Assembly (NCBI RefSeq): GCF_037971845.1
Contig: NZ_CP150227.1
Coordinates: 5,332,001-5,396,000 of the forward strand
Source of the DNA: Paenibacillus sp. FSL R5-0766
GTDB taxonomy: Bacteria > Bacillota > Bacilli > Paenibacillales > Paenibacillaceae
Direction: 5' to 3'
DNA: 64,000 bases
Both the position numbers and the translations under genes were made by a program. The notes under the pieces were generated by a model that saw only the letters and a program-made list of their open reading frames with translations, ran no database searches and was not told the origin of the DNA. Shown piece by piece: positions 1 to 9,424 of this stretch. The first letter of the stretch is position 1. Each line of letters starts with the position of its first letter.

Positions 1-292
1 TGTTACGCATCGGTTTGATATATGCGAAGAATACCAGCATGGCTGCAGCAATACCTATAAGCAGGGATAGTATTAGACCGGACATGGCACTTAATGAACT
101 ATAACGTGTCAGCAAAATACCTGCTCCACCAAAGGTTGTAATGGAACCAGCTAACACAACGGGTTTGAAAAAATCAAGGCCTGGCATTTCAAAAGCTCCG
201 TCCAGCAAGCCATCAATCAAGTCACCCAGCACAAGGCTGACAACCGCAAATATCGCCCCTCCGATTAGACACCCCCAATACATTGTTTCCAT
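1..292 (-). CDS. YuaF/NfeD-like membrane protein, 5' part only
   Basis: This gene runs off the left edge, so only about 97 N-terminal residues are visible. It opens METMYWGCLIGG and holds hydrophobic segments near residues 5-20 and 65-90, with a loop containing GDLIDGLLDG and a TTFGGAGILLT stretch. This looks like the membrane half of YuaF/NfeD-type proteins, which carry a C-terminal OB fold and are usually encoded next to a flotillin. The OB fold and any flotillin gene would lie outside the window. The ATG at 292 follows an AGGAGG ribosome binding site (complement of 301-306) with 8-nt spacing, which fixes the start. The family call rests on memory of sequence resemblance and is moderate. 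Confidence 0.6.
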   Translation of the reverse strand, partial: METMYWGCLIGGAIFAVVSLVLGDLIDGLLDGAFEMPGLDFFKPVVLAGSITTFGGAGILLTRYSSLSAMSGLILSLLIGIAAAMLVFFAYIKPMRN

Positions 293-486
293 CCCCTGTT
301 CCTCCTCTCTCTGCCGCAAATTCATCCTAACTGAGCATTCCACATGTAAATAAATACGTAGCTACCATCAAAATGTTTCAAAATCTTTCCTCAAATGTAT
401 TCTGGAGCCGATAATGGGTATTATCACAACATTCTGTTCTCCTTGCTTCATGTTCCTCCATTATTCTCGTGCAGAGCCGAATACAC

Positions 487-524
487 GAAAAAACCGCAAG
501 CCCCCATGAAGGAGACTTGCGGTT
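487..524 (-). terminator. Rho-independent terminator of the alcohol dehydrogenase gene
   Basis: A 9-bp perfect stem (492-500 with 516-524, AACCGCAAG/CTTGCGGTT) encloses a GC-rich loop. Read on the minus strand it is followed by a run of six T. It lies about 45 bp beyond the stop codon of the gene ending at 570. Confidence 0.85.
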
Positions 525-569
525 ATTGGACAACAGAATGTGTCCTTTCACTTTGCAGTGATTATAGAA

Positions 570-1733
570 TTACAGAGAAGCCTTGTAGATGGATACAACA
601 TCTTCCCGTTGCAGTTTCTTGAAGTTACCGAATGGACCAAACAGCATCGCTTTGTCAGCCATTACGTCGATCTGGCTGTCATCGATGTCGTAATCTGCCA
701 AACGGTTAGGTGCACCAATGGATGTCCAGAATTTGCTGAGTGCATCGATACCTTCTTCAGCAATCTGTCTGTCCGACTTGCCTTCAGGGTTCACTTCGAA
801 TACATTAATTGCCAGACGTTTGAATCGATCCTCATTCACATCCAGGTTATGTTTCATCCAGTGTGGGAACAAGATCGCAAGTCCACCACCGTGTGGGATA
901 TCATACACTGCGGATACCGCATGTTCAATATTATGTGTTGCCCAGTCGCCTGCGAGACCCATATTCAGCACGCCATTCAGTGCCATTGTTCCGCAATACA
1001 GAATGGTTTCGCGCAGTTCATAGTTCTCCAGATCTTCAACCAGACGAGGCGCTGCTTCCATGACGGTACGCAGAATCGTCTCACAGAAGCCGAGTTGAAC
1101 CGGTGTGTTGGCGTCCAGATGGAAGTAATGCTCCAATACGTGAGACATCATATCCACCATCCCGTATACCGTTTGGTCCAGTGGAACAGTGTATGTATTC
1201 ACTGGATCCAGGATAGAGAATGCAGGGAATGAGTATGCGCTGCCCCAGCCCAATTTTTCTTGAGTATCCTGATTCGTAATAACCGAACCGGAGTTCATCT
1301 CCGAACCAGTTGCTGCCATCGTCAATACCGTACCGAGTGGAAGTGCATCCTGTGCAACGGCTTTGCGCTGAGCAAAATCCCACATATCGCCATCATATTT
1401 GGCACCTACAGCAATGGCCTTGGAGCAGTCCAGTACACTTCCGCCACCTACAGCGAGGATCAGGTCGATGTTATTTGTTTTGCAGAGGTCTACCCCTTTA
1501 TGCACCGTAGAAAGACGCGGGTTGGGTTCCACACCAGCCAGTTCAGTCACTTCTGCTCCAGCTTCCTTAAGCAAACCGATCACTTGATCGTACAGCCCAC
1601 TGCGTTTGATACTGCCGCCACCATATACAAGCAGAACCCGTTTACCGTATTTCGGCACTTCTGTTTTCAATGCTTCCAGTTGTCCTTTGCCAAAAATCAG
1701 CCGGGTTGGATTATAGAATTGGAAAGATCTCAT
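570..1733 (-). CDS. Iron-containing alcohol dehydrogenase (butanol dehydrogenase-like, YugJ/BdhA type)
   Basis: Predicted cytosolic NAD(P)H-dependent alcohol/aldehyde oxidoreductase of the group III (Fe) family, 387 residues, the usual length. The dinucleotide motif GGGSVLD lies at about residues 96-102. Metal ligands fit D193, H197, H266 and H280 (contexts VDMMSH, THNIEH, DIPHGGG). The longest frame starts with TTG at 1751, but that codon is part of the GGAGG ribosome binding site; the ATG at 1733 follows it with good spacing, so I start there. The gene stands alone, with its own terminator at 487-524. The natural substrate cannot be read from sequence; family members reduce butanal and similar short aldehydes, often with NADPH. 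Confidence 0.9.
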   Translation of the reverse strand: MRSFQFYNPTRLIFGKGQLEALKTEVPKYGKRVLLVYGGGSIKRSGLYDQVIGLLKEAGAEVTELAGVEPNPRLSTVHKGVDLCKTNNIDLILAVGGGSVLDCSKAIAVGAKYDGDMWDFAQRKAVAQDALPLGTVLTMAATGSEMNSGSVITNQDTQEKLGWGSAYSFPAFSILDPVNTYTVPLDQTVYGMVDMMSHVLEHYFHLDANTPVQLGFCETILRTVMEAAPRLVEDLENYELRETILYCGTMALNGVLNMGLAGDWATHNIEHAVSAVYDIPHGGGLAILFPHWMKHNLDVNEDRFKRLAINVFEVNPEGKSDRQIAEEGIDALSKFWTSIGAPNRLADYDIDDSQIDVMADKAMLFGPFGNFKKLQREDVVSIYKASL

Positions 1734-1826
1734 ATCTATTGTCGCCTCCAATGGAGTTTAGAATTTTTAGTGCAACTCCAATTATAGTACCCTGTTTATA
1801 GAAAAACAAATCGATAGTCACTCACT

Positions 1827-2414
1827 TTATAACAACCCGTTAATCTCCAAATGGGCTCGAAACATCTCGCTCGTTGAAGGCAAATCTTCAGCATCCACCC
1901 ATGTTTCTGAGGCCCATAATCCAGCCTGTTTGAATGCCCGCGGACAATGGATAAAACACTCTTCCACATCTACAATGACAGCCGCACCTATGGTTTTACC
2001 ACTCCAGCCCATACTGGCGATGAATTCCTCATCCTTGGTAATGGATGCTGTACCATTTATACGCAGCACTTCATTCATACCCGGAATCAAAAAGAGCATA
2101 CCAATACCAGGGTTCGATAACATGTTCAACAACGAGTCTATACGCCGATTGCCTGGGCGTTCGGGATAGACGAGCCGGTATGTATCATAGACTTTCACAA
2201 ATCCCGCTCCATCGCCCCGTGGTGATACATCGCTATTTCCATCACGATCGGAGGTTGAGAGGAAAAACAATGGTGACATGGATATAAAGTTCTGAACATG
2301 TGAATCCACAAATGAAATTGCCTTGTTACGCACATGTTCATGCGGTTCACCCACCATGCCTTGCAGTTCCTCAGCATCTGTAATCAACGGAATATTCAGC
2401 GCCTTCTTTTCCAA
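1827..2414 (-). CDS. Pyridoxamine 5'-phosphate oxidase family FMN-dependent protein
   Basis: A 195-residue split-barrel flavoprotein-like protein of the PPOX superfamily. Typical segments include SPLFFLSTSDRDGNSDVSPRGD (residues about 47-68, given here only as a landmark), RPGNRRIDSLLNML and the C-terminal HCPRAFKQAGLW. It resembles the DR_2398/MSMEG_1061-type subgroup, whose substrates are unknown, rather than PdxH itself. The start is a TTG at 2414 with a GGGG-type ribosome binding site 8 nt upstream; no in-frame ATG is nearby. It is monocistronic between the dehydrogenase and the gal operon. Confidence 0.8.
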   Translation of the reverse strand: MEKKALNIPLITDAEELQGMVGEPHEHVRNKAISFVDSHVQNFISMSPLFFLSTSDRDGNSDVSPRGDGAGFVKVYDTYRLVYPERPGNRRIDSLLNMLSNPGIGMLFLIPGMNEVLRINGTASITKDEEFIASMGWSGKTIGAAVIVDVEECFIHCPRAFKQAGLWASETWVDAEDLPSTSEMFRAHLEINGLL

Positions 2415-2507
2415 ATCATTAACCCCATTTCCTCAATTCATCATGGTACTCTAGGACTTCACTCCATTATAACTGGCCCGGAAGCTCATTCCAATGCACA
2501 CAAATGT

Positions 2508-2543
2508 CAAGAACACCCGCTCCTGATTGAGCGGGTGTTCTTG
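2508..2543 (-). terminator. Terminator hairpin behind galT
   Basis: A perfect 15-bp stem (2508-2522 with 2529-2543) with a 6-nt loop lies 19 bp past the galT stop codon. The T-tract on the minus strand is poor, so it may act as an mRNA 3' stabiliser as well as a terminator. Confidence 0.7.
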
Positions 2544-2561
2544 ATTTGTTGATTATATTGA

Positions 2562-4160
2562 TTATTCAGTGTATCCCATGCTGCTTACAAAACGACGGAA
2601 AGCCTGGCGTCCTGCTTCATCATATTTGTAGACACCTGCATGCTCCAGAATCTCGGCAAATTTCAAGCCGACTTCCTGTTGTACAATGGCAACGGCTTGT
2701 TCTTTGTCCAGCTTAGGACCAAACCGTTCAATCAATTCTTCCGCCCAGCCCAGATGTTTGTTCAACACATGATCAGAAGCTTTGGCCGCTTCAGCAAGCT
2801 TGGCATCTCCAGCGAGGATATCCGCGATACTGTCCAGTTCTTCTTTCAAACGACCTGGCAGAATGGCAAGTCCCATCACTTCGATCAGACCAATGTTCTC
2901 CTTTTTCAAATGGTGCATCTCACGGTGTGGATGGAAAATCCCTTCAGGATGCACATCATTCGTACGATTATTACGCAATACAAGATCCATCTCATACCCA
3001 CCATCTGCACTGCGACGAACGATTGGTGTTACCGTATTGTGTGGCACTTGTTCCCCGTCCACTTCACTGAATGCTTCGATATCCACAGCAGAATCACTGT
3101 AGACCTTCCACGCTTCATATACGGCGTTACCCGCTTCAAGCAGCTCTGCAGGATCGTGTGAAGCCAGACGCATTACAGACATCGGCCATTTTACGAGACT
3201 CAGTGTAAGTCCAGGTGCATCCGCATGACGGAAGACCGCTTCTGGCTGTGCATTTTGAATGGCGAATGTATGACGTCCACCCTGGAAATGGTCATGTGTC
3301 AGAATTGATCCACCTACGATCGGCAAATCTGCATTAGATCCGATAAAATAATGCGGGTACTCCCCGACAAAGGCAAGCAGTCTGCGAAGCGTATCCTTCG
3401 TCAGCTTCATCGGCACATGATCATGATGGAAAATGATGCAGTGCTCGTTGTAGTACACATACGGCGAGTATTGGAACAACCAAGGTTCGCTGTTAAGTTC
3501 CAGCGGAATGACTCTCAGATTCTGGCGGGCCGGGTGATTCACCCGACCAGCGTAACCTACATTTTCACGACACAGCTGGCATTTAGGATATACCGGTGGC
3601 GGAAGCAATTTCGCCATGGCAATTTCCTTTGGACTTTTCTCCGGTTTTGACAAGTTAATGGTAATCTCCATATCTCCATAGGCCGTGTCCTGTGTCCAGT
3701 AGACGTTCTTCGAGATCCGATCCATCCGGATATAGTTGGAGTTAATCGACAAGTCATAGAATTGAGATGTGGCCGCCTCAATGCCTTCCGTCTGCTCCGT
3801 GTGGCGGAATGCGCGTACCACTTCGGATGGGCGTGCCATCAAATGACCCATGATTTTGGCATCCAGCAAATCACGGAATGTATCACTATTTTCAGGAATG
3901 AGTCCAATGGAAAATCCATAATCAATCAACGTATCCAGCATAGCCTGTGGACCATCGGGCACATTCGTGTCCAACTCACCGGCATAAGGCTCTGAGAATC
4001 CGAATTGTTCCAGCAAGAGGTTGCGGCTATAATCCCAATCCGCTTCCTCGATTAATTGTTTCTGCAAGGCAAATGCAACCAGACGTTCAATGGCATGCAG
4101 TGCTTCCTGCTGCTCCGGTGTCCGTTCTGTGGCACCTGCTGCAATATGAGTCTGTGACAT
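2562..4160 (-). CDS. galT: UDP-glucose--hexose-1-phosphate uridylyltransferase (class II)
   Basis: Transfers UMP from UDP-glucose to galactose-1-phosphate in the Leloir pathway; cytosolic. The 532-residue length and overall sequence match the Firmicute class II GalT rather than the ~350-residue class I enzyme. Recognisable segments are PPVYPKCQLCRENVGYAGR, HHDHVPM and LTHDHFQGGRH, the last carrying the His-x-His-type active-site region. The ATG at 4160 has an AGGAGG site 12 nt upstream. It is the last gene of galK-galE-galT, with a 14-bp gap after galE, and a long hairpin follows the stop. Confidence 0.95.
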   Translation of the reverse strand: MSQTHIAAGATERTPEQQEALHAIERLVAFALQKQLIEEADWDYSRNLLLEQFGFSEPYAGELDTNVPDGPQAMLDTLIDYGFSIGLIPENSDTFRDLLDAKIMGHLMARPSEVVRAFRHTEQTEGIEAATSQFYDLSINSNYIRMDRISKNVYWTQDTAYGDMEITINLSKPEKSPKEIAMAKLLPPPVYPKCQLCRENVGYAGRVNHPARQNLRVIPLELNSEPWLFQYSPYVYYNEHCIIFHHDHVPMKLTKDTLRRLLAFVGEYPHYFIGSNADLPIVGGSILTHDHFQGGRHTFAIQNAQPEAVFRHADAPGLTLSLVKWPMSVMRLASHDPAELLEAGNAVYEAWKVYSDSAVDIEAFSEVDGEQVPHNTVTPIVRRSADGGYEMDLVLRNNRTNDVHPEGIFHPHREMHHLKKENIGLIEVMGLAILPGRLKEELDSIADILAGDAKLAEAAKASDHVLNKHLGWAEELIERFGPKLDKEQAVAIVQQEVGLKFAEILEHAGVYKYDEAGRQAFRRFVSSMGYTE

Positions 4161-4174
4161 AAGGTATTCGCCTC

Positions 4175-5164
4175 CTAGTTTTTTCCGTAGCCGTCAGGAC
4201 GTGATTGGTGCCAGCTCCAAGCGCTTTGAATGACATCTTCCAGATTGGTCCATTTTGGATTCCAGCCCAGGACAGATCTCGCTTTTGCAGATGAAGCTAC
4301 CAGCACAGCCGGGTCACCTGCACGACGTGGTTCCTGTACAACCGGGATATCGAGGCCAGTCACTTTTCTGGCTGTTTCGATCACTTGTTTTACAGAGAAT
4401 CCTGTGCCGTTACCCAGGTTGAACACATTACTGTTCTCACCTTTACGAAGATAATCTACTGCACGCAGATGTGCATCAGCCAAGTCGCTCACGTGGATAT
4501 AGTCACGGATACATGTGCCATCTTCTGTTGCATAGTCGTCACCAAACACGGCGATGTGCGGGCGTTGTTTCAATGCTGTTTGCAGTACGAGTGGAATCAG
4601 GTGACTCTCTGGCTGGTGATCTTCACCAATTTTGCCGCTGTCATGTGCACCGGCTGCATTGAAGTAACGCAGGGAAACGTATTTGATATCCTGAACTTTA
4701 TCGAACCATGACATCATGCGTTCCATCATCAGCTTTGTTTCACCGTATACGTTGGTTGGTTCTGTACGATCGCTCTCTTCGATTGGCACTTTCTCAGGCT
4801 CACCGTAGGTAGCTGCTGTAGAGGAGAAGACGATGCGGCGTACGTTCGCTGCATTCATCGCTTCCAACAGACAGAGTGTACCAAACACGTTGTTGTCATA
4901 ATATTTAACCGGGTCTTTCATACTTTCGCCTACGAGTGAGTTGGCTGCAAAGTGAATGACTGCATCGATTGAATTCTCAGCGAACAGCTTCGCCAGAATT
5001 TCTTTGTCACGCAGATCCCCTTCATACAACTTACCGCCGAGCAACGCTTCACGATGCCCTGTCTGCAAGTTATCCAGTACAACAACCTCTTCTCCACGTT
5101 CCAACAATGCTGCTACCGTATGAGACCCAATATACCCTGCTCCACCTGTCACCAAAATTGCCAT
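4175..5164 (-). CDS. galE: UDP-glucose 4-epimerase
   Basis: Interconverts UDP-galactose and UDP-glucose, closing the Leloir cycle. This is a 329-residue extended short-chain dehydrogenase: NAD motif GGAGYIG at 7-13, catalytic S115, and YxxxK at Y140/K144 (VYGETK). Full length. It starts one base after the galK stop codon, and its GGAGG site lies inside the end of galK, so translation is probably coupled. It could also supply UDP-galactose for envelope polysaccharide, but its operon points to galactose catabolism. Confidence 0.96.
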   Translation of the reverse strand: MAILVTGGAGYIGSHTVAALLERGEEVVVLDNLQTGHREALLGGKLYEGDLRDKEILAKLFAENSIDAVIHFAANSLVGESMKDPVKYYDNNVFGTLCLLEAMNAANVRRIVFSSTAATYGEPEKVPIEESDRTEPTNVYGETKLMMERMMSWFDKVQDIKYVSLRYFNAAGAHDSGKIGEDHQPESHLIPLVLQTALKQRPHIAVFGDDYATEDGTCIRDYIHVSDLADAHLRAVDYLRKGENSNVFNLGNGTGFSVKQVIETARKVTGLDIPVVQEPRRAGDPAVLVASSAKARSVLGWNPKWTNLEDVIQSAWSWHQSRPDGYGKN

Positions 5165-5165
5165 T

Positions 5166-6347
5166 TTACTTCGCCTCCTTCAATTCTTTAACACCGTCGC
5201 CTACGCCGCATACATAAAAATCACCTTTGAGATGGGTACGTGCTTCATATGAAGCGCCCACTTCACTTACAAAACGCTCGACATCATCTTCATGCACAAG
5301 TGATACGGTACAACCGCCAAATCCTGCGCCAGTCATTCGAGCACCAAGCGTACCTGGAATCCGCTGAGCTTCCTCAACCATAACATCCAACTCATCACAG
5401 CTTACTTCGTACAAATCGCGAAGCGATTCATGAGAAGCGTTCATCAGCTTGCCGAAGGATTCCAGATCATTGATCCGCAATGCCTCCACCGATGCGAGAA
5501 CACGTGCGTTCTCTTCCACGACATGCTGCGCACGCTGTCTTACTTTCTCATCCTTGATCTGATCCTGTAGTGTTACGAACTGCTCTGGCGTCAATTGAGC
5601 CAGATAATTCAGTGCAGGCAGCTGTTCCTTCAATATGGCAAGTGCCTGCTCGCATTGGGAGCGACGTTCATTGTAAGCCGAATCCACCAGACCGCGGCGT
5701 TTGTTTGTGTTACCGATGACCAATTTGTAGGAGCCTGTACGGAAAGGAACCTTTTGGTACTCCAGTGTGTCACACATCAGCAGGATCGCGTGATCCTGTG
5801 CACCGTTTGCGACAGCGAACTGATCCATGATTCCACAATTGACGCCTACGAACTCATTTTCCGCTTTCTGGGACAGAAGCGCCAGTTGAACTGTATCAAT
5901 ATCCGATACACCCTCCAGAGACTGAATCGCGAATCCGGTGAGTACCTCCAGAGATGCAGATGATGAAAGTCCTGCCCCGTTCGGAATCTCCCCATGGTAC
6001 AGGAAGTCGTAGCCTTTTGTTACATTTACGCCTTTGCCTTGCAATTCAACCATGACACCAACAGGATAGTCGGTCCATTCTCCGGTTTTCTCCTTACCGA
6101 TGGAGGAAGTGTCCAGTACCCCTTCGTAAGACATGTTCGTGGAAGCCAGTTGCAACTTGTTGTCTTGACGCTCACGAATGATCAAGGTTGTTCCGAATTC
6201 AAGTGCTGCCGGAAGCACGTATCCACCGTTATAGTCAATGTGCTCACCGATCAGATTCACACGCCCAGGGGCATGAAATACACGGATGTCCGCTCCACTC
6301 TCTCCGTACTTCTCAATAAACTTTTGTTTCAATTCAGTTACGTTCAC
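5166..6347 (-). CDS. galK: Galactokinase
   Basis: Phosphorylates alpha-D-galactose with ATP to galactose-1-phosphate. A 393-residue GHMP kinase: substrate signature GRVNLIGEHIDY at about 28-39, GHMP ATP motif GAGLSSSAS at about 124-132, and C-terminal MTGAGFGGC. The start is a GTG at 6347 preceded by GAGGTG at suitable spacing. It is the first gene of the gal operon and diverges from an AraC-type regulator, with a cre-like site between them. Confidence 0.96.
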   Translation of the reverse strand: MNVTELKQKFIEKYGESGADIRVFHAPGRVNLIGEHIDYNGGYVLPAALEFGTTLIIRERQDNKLQLASTNMSYEGVLDTSSIGKEKTGEWTDYPVGVMVELQGKGVNVTKGYDFLYHGEIPNGAGLSSSASLEVLTGFAIQSLEGVSDIDTVQLALLSQKAENEFVGVNCGIMDQFAVANGAQDHAILLMCDTLEYQKVPFRTGSYKLVIGNTNKRRGLVDSAYNERRSQCEQALAILKEQLPALNYLAQLTPEQFVTLQDQIKDEKVRQRAQHVVEENARVLASVEALRINDLESFGKLMNASHESLRDLYEVSCDELDVMVEEAQRIPGTLGARMTGAGFGGCTVSLVHEDDVERFVSEVGASYEARTHLKGDFYVCGVGDGVKELKEAK

Positions 6348-6389
6348 TGCTGGTGCACCTCGCCTCGTTGTTGTGGTTTTCTTAATGTT

Positions 6390-6411
6390 ATTATATAAGA
6401 AAGCGATCCCT
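6390..6411 (-). promoter_or_regulatory. galK promoter -10 with overlapping cre-like site
   Basis: On the minus strand a perfect TATAAT (6390-6395) lies 43 bp upstream of galK without a convincing -35, which fits an activator-dependent promoter. Just upstream, 6398-6411 (AGAAAGCGATCCCT) matches the CcpA cre consensus TGNAANCGNTNNCA except at its two end bases. CcpA repression in glucose is the inferred role; the divergent AraC-type protein is the likely activator. Confidence 0.5.
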
Positions 6412-6439
6412 CTTGTAATGCAACCATGTGTGTTTCATA

Positions 6440-6468
6440 TGGATAAATGTGACCTTAAGGCGTATAAT
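6440..6468 (+). promoter_or_regulatory. Promoter of the AraC-type regulator gene
   Basis: TGGATA (6440-6445), 17-bp spacer, TATAAT (6463-6468): a sigma-A type promoter with four of six -35 matches and a perfect -10, about 33 bp upstream of the regulator's ATG. Confidence 0.6.
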
Positions 6469-6500
6469 GATCAGAGCATCCCGGAAAGAAGGAAACGACC

Positions 6501-7475
6501 ATGTCAGACCAATACAGCCCCAAGAAAGAATCCCTTGCATCATCTAACGAAAAAATACAGGAATCACCTTCCGGTAAAAGTGGAGCACTCAGTTATTCGG
6601 TTGCCTCCAATCCGGTCTATTATGAACAAGGCGCACTGCATGTCCTGTTTGCAGGGGCAAGCCAGACCCTTCCGGGTCACGCCATCGGACCTAAATTGTT
6701 TGATTATTATCTGCTGCATTATGTAGAAAAAGGGGCGGGTACGTTCCGTACCGAACTGCACACCTACGAGTTATCCGCAGGTGATTGTTTCCTCATTCAT
6801 CCCGGGCAACTGATAAGCTACCAGTCACATGCCCGCAACCCATGGCAATATCGCTGGATTGCCTTCACAGGCAGCCAGGCTGGCCAACATGCCGAAGAAG
6901 CCGGATTCCGCCCGGAGAAGTCCGTTTTTCATGCTGGACCATCCTGTGGAATATCCGATTGGTTATCCGTGATGCAGGATGCTTTTGCCGAGCGCAAAGA
7001 AAGCTCTCATTTCACATCATTGGGTACGTTATATATGATTCTAGCCGAAGCACAAAATCACCTTTCGCAGGGCCAAACCTTAATTCCAGGTGAATCCTCC
7101 ATCCGACGTACGGTGAAACAGATGATTCAATATATGTCTACCCAATATGCTTATCCTGTCTCCATTGAACAAATGTCAGCGAGTCTTGGTTACAACCGTG
7201 CGTATCTATCCCGTATTTTCAAACAGGAAACTGGACTGTCACCAGTCACTTATCTGCTAAAACTGCGGATCGACAAGTCGCGCCAACTCCTGAGAGAACG
7301 ACCGGATCTGTCCATTGAACAGGTATCTGCATCAGTGGGACTGCCAGACGCGCTGTATTTCTCCAAACAGTTCAAACGATTTCACGGTGAAGCGCCCAGC
7401 TTGTATCGAGAGAAAATACTGTCCCGCCCACTACAACAAGGGTTACAGCAGAATGGTCAACAAAACAGACGGTAA
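6501..7475 (+). CDS. AraC family transcriptional regulator, probable activator of the gal genes
   Basis: A 324-residue protein with an N-terminal cupin-like sugar-sensing domain (roughly residues 50-170, with the HPGQLISYQ turn typical of the group) and a C-terminal double helix-turn-helix of AraC/XylS type (about 210-310; SLGYNRAYLSRIFKQETGLSP and VGLPDALYFSKQFKRFHG). The ATG at 6501 follows AAGGAAA. It is divergent from galK with a 153-bp shared control region, which suggests it senses galactose or a galactoside and controls galKET. The effector is inferred from position only. Confidence 0.85.
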   Translation: MSDQYSPKKESLASSNEKIQESPSGKSGALSYSVASNPVYYEQGALHVLFAGASQTLPGHAIGPKLFDYYLLHYVEKGAGTFRTELHTYELSAGDCFLIHPGQLISYQSHARNPWQYRWIAFTGSQAGQHAEEAGFRPEKSVFHAGPSCGISDWLSVMQDAFAERKESSHFTSLGTLYMILAEAQNHLSQGQTLIPGESSIRRTVKQMIQYMSTQYAYPVSIEQMSASLGYNRAYLSRIFKQETGLSPVTYLLKLRIDKSRQLLRERPDLSIEQVSASVGLPDALYFSKQFKRFHGEAPSLYREKILSRPLQQGLQQNGQQNRR

Positions 7476-7506
7476 GCAACATAACGGACGGAACCACGTA
7501 CGACAA

Positions 7507-7546
7507 AAAAGGTGCATTCCGCCATTATGGCTAAGATGCACCTTTT
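7507..7546. terminator. Bidirectional terminator between AraC regulator and aldo/keto reductase
   Basis: Arms 7507-7517 and 7536-7546 (AAAAGGTGCAT/ATGCACCTTTT) with an inner GCC/GGC pair form a stem flanked by A and T runs on both sides. It lies between two convergent genes and can serve both. Confidence 0.75.
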
Positions 7547-7555
7547 GCACTTTAT

Positions 7556-8563
7556 TTATTTGTCATCAGGCTCCGGAGACAGAATGGACTCAATCCGTTC
7601 CAATTCCTCTGTAGAGAAATCCAGTTGACTGAGCGCAGCCACATTCTCTTCAATCTGGGAAGGACGACTTGCGCCAATCAGTGCAGAAGTTACCCTGCCA
7701 TTACGCAACACCCATGAGAGTGAAAATTGGGCCAAACTCTGACCACGGGCTGCTGCAATCTGGTTCAGCGCACGCACTTTGCGGAGCGTCTCTGGAGAGA
7801 TGTTGTTTTCATTCAGGAATACCGATGGTCCTTTGGCACGTGAGTCTTCGGGGATACCATTCAAGTATTTGTTCGTGAGCACACCTTGTGCCAATGGACA
7901 GAACGCAATACTTCCTGTTCCATACTCATCCAGTACATCCTGCAAACCATCTTCAATCCAGCGGTCCAGCAGCGAGTATTTCGGTTGATGGATTAACAGG
8001 GGTGTACCCAGACTTTTCAGAATTTCGGCAGCCTGTCTTGTCTGCTCTGCGGGATAGTTGGAGATCCCTACATACAGGGCTTTGCCCGAGCGAACAATAT
8101 GATCCAGTGCCATCATCGTTTCTTCCAAAGGCGTGTCGGGATCATAACGATGTGAATAGAAAATATCCACATAATCCAGGCCCATACGCTTCAAGCTCTG
8201 ATTCAGACTGGATACCAGATTTTTGCGTGAACCCCACTCGCCATACGGCCCAGGCCACATATAATATCCCGCTTTGGTGGAGATCACCAGTTCATCACGA
8301 TAAGGTTTCAGATCCTGGGCCAGTACCTGTCCAAATAACTGTTCTGCCGAACCTGCCGGTGGGCCATAATTGTTGGCAAGGTCAAAATGTGTAATGCCCA
8401 GATCAAATGATCGGGTAATCATATTACGGCCATTCTCAGCGTTATTGATACCGCCAAAATTATGCCACAGTCCCAGTGAAATCGCTGGCAGTTTCAAACC
8501 TGAACGTCCAACGCGGTTATATTTCATCGTTTCATAGCGAGTATCGCTTGCTACGTAGACCAT
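7556..8563 (-). CDS. Aldo/keto reductase, YghZ (L-glyceraldehyde 3-phosphate reductase) subgroup
   Basis: A 335-residue NADPH-dependent TIM-barrel oxidoreductase. The catalytic set is visible as D and Y in DLANNYGPP, K in STKAGY and H in YSHRYD. The sequence resembles the YghZ/GprA subgroup, which acts on L-glyceraldehyde 3-phosphate and methylglyoxal and is related to Kv-beta subunits. The start is ATG 8563 with a GAAGGG-type site. It appears monocistronic; its stop lies just beyond a shared terminator. Confidence 0.88.
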   Translation of the reverse strand: MVYVASDTRYETMKYNRVGRSGLKLPAISLGLWHNFGGINNAENGRNMITRSFDLGITHFDLANNYGPPAGSAEQLFGQVLAQDLKPYRDELVISTKAGYYMWPGPYGEWGSRKNLVSSLNQSLKRMGLDYVDIFYSHRYDPDTPLEETMMALDHIVRSGKALYVGISNYPAEQTRQAAEILKSLGTPLLIHQPKYSLLDRWIEDGLQDVLDEYGTGSIAFCPLAQGVLTNKYLNGIPEDSRAKGPSVFLNENNISPETLRKVRALNQIAAARGQSLAQFSLSWVLRNGRVTSALIGASRPSQIEENVAALSQLDFSTEELERIESILSPEPDDK

Positions 8564-8641
8564 TATGAATCCCTTCTTTCCCCAGGTTCCGCCTCTTGTA
8601 TCCGGTCTATACCGGAGAATGCGGTTATTCAGTCCATACGT

Positions 8642-9382
8642 TCAACCAAGAAGCTGGTCCACATTATTCATTACCTCACCAATCGGCTCTGTAATCAGCA
8701 AATCAGCCCTCTGGTCGTAAGCGGTAGGTGTAGCGTTAAGCAGAACGGTATGTTTTCCCTGAAAATACGTAATTAACTGGGCAGCTGGATATACCGTTAG
8801 TGACGTGCCTCCCACGAGTAACAGATCTGCAGAAGACAGTGCATCAATGGATCGATACAATGTCGTCTGATCCAACTCCTCTTCGTACAGCACCACATCC
8901 GGCTTGATCACACCACCGCATGTGGAACAGCGAGGTACGGTATCTTGGGACTGTATAATATCATTCAGCGTATAAAACTGCTTGCAATCCATGCAGGCAT
9001 TACGATGAATTGAGCCGTGAAGTTCAAAAACATTGCTGCTGCCTGCCTTCTGATGTAGTCCGTCGATATTTTGCGTGATCACTGCCTGAAGTTTTCCTTC
9101 CTGCTCCAGACGGGCCAATAGTCGATGGCACCCATTCGGTTCCGCATCTGGATGAAGCATTTTGCCACGATAAAAATCATAAAAAATATCGGCATGTTGA
9201 TCAAAAAAATGTCGACTTAATAACTCTTCCGGTGGATAAGGCGAATGCTGCTCCGTCTGATACAGACCCGCAGCCGAGCGGAAGTCGGGAATCCCGCTTT
9301 CCGTTGAAGTTCCGGCCCCTCCGAAAAAAACAATCCGGGAGCTCTCCTCAATCCAGGCAGCCAGTTGTTCTGTTGCGTTCAT
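8642..9382 (-). CDS. cobB: Sir2-family NAD-dependent protein deacylase
   Basis: A 246-residue sirtuin that would remove acetyl or other acyl groups from protein lysines using NAD. The NAD motif GAGTSTESGIPDFR is at about 22-35, TQNIDGLH at 103-110, the catalytic histidine is H122 in ELHGS, and a zinc site is formed by C130, C133, C152 and C155. The longest frame begins at 9409, but AAAGGAGG lies inside it; ATG 9382 fits that site and is chosen. Deacetylase versus desuccinylase preference is not evident. The gene lies about 40 bp downstream of a HAD phosphatase gene and may be cotranscribed with it. Confidence 0.93.
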   Translation of the reverse strand: MNATEQLAAWIEESSRIVFFGGAGTSTESGIPDFRSAAGLYQTEQHSPYPPEELLSRHFFDQHADIFYDFYRGKMLHPDAEPNGCHRLLARLEQEGKLQAVITQNIDGLHQKAGSSNVFELHGSIHRNACMDCKQFYTLNDIIQSQDTVPRCSTCGGVIKPDVVLYEEELDQTTLYRSIDALSSADLLLVGGTSLTVYPAAQLITYFQGKHTVLLNATPTAYDQRADLLITEPIGEVMNNVDQLLG

Positions 9383-9424
9383 CCTCTCTCCTCCTTTTAT
9401 ATCGTTCAATTAGACCAGGGTGAC

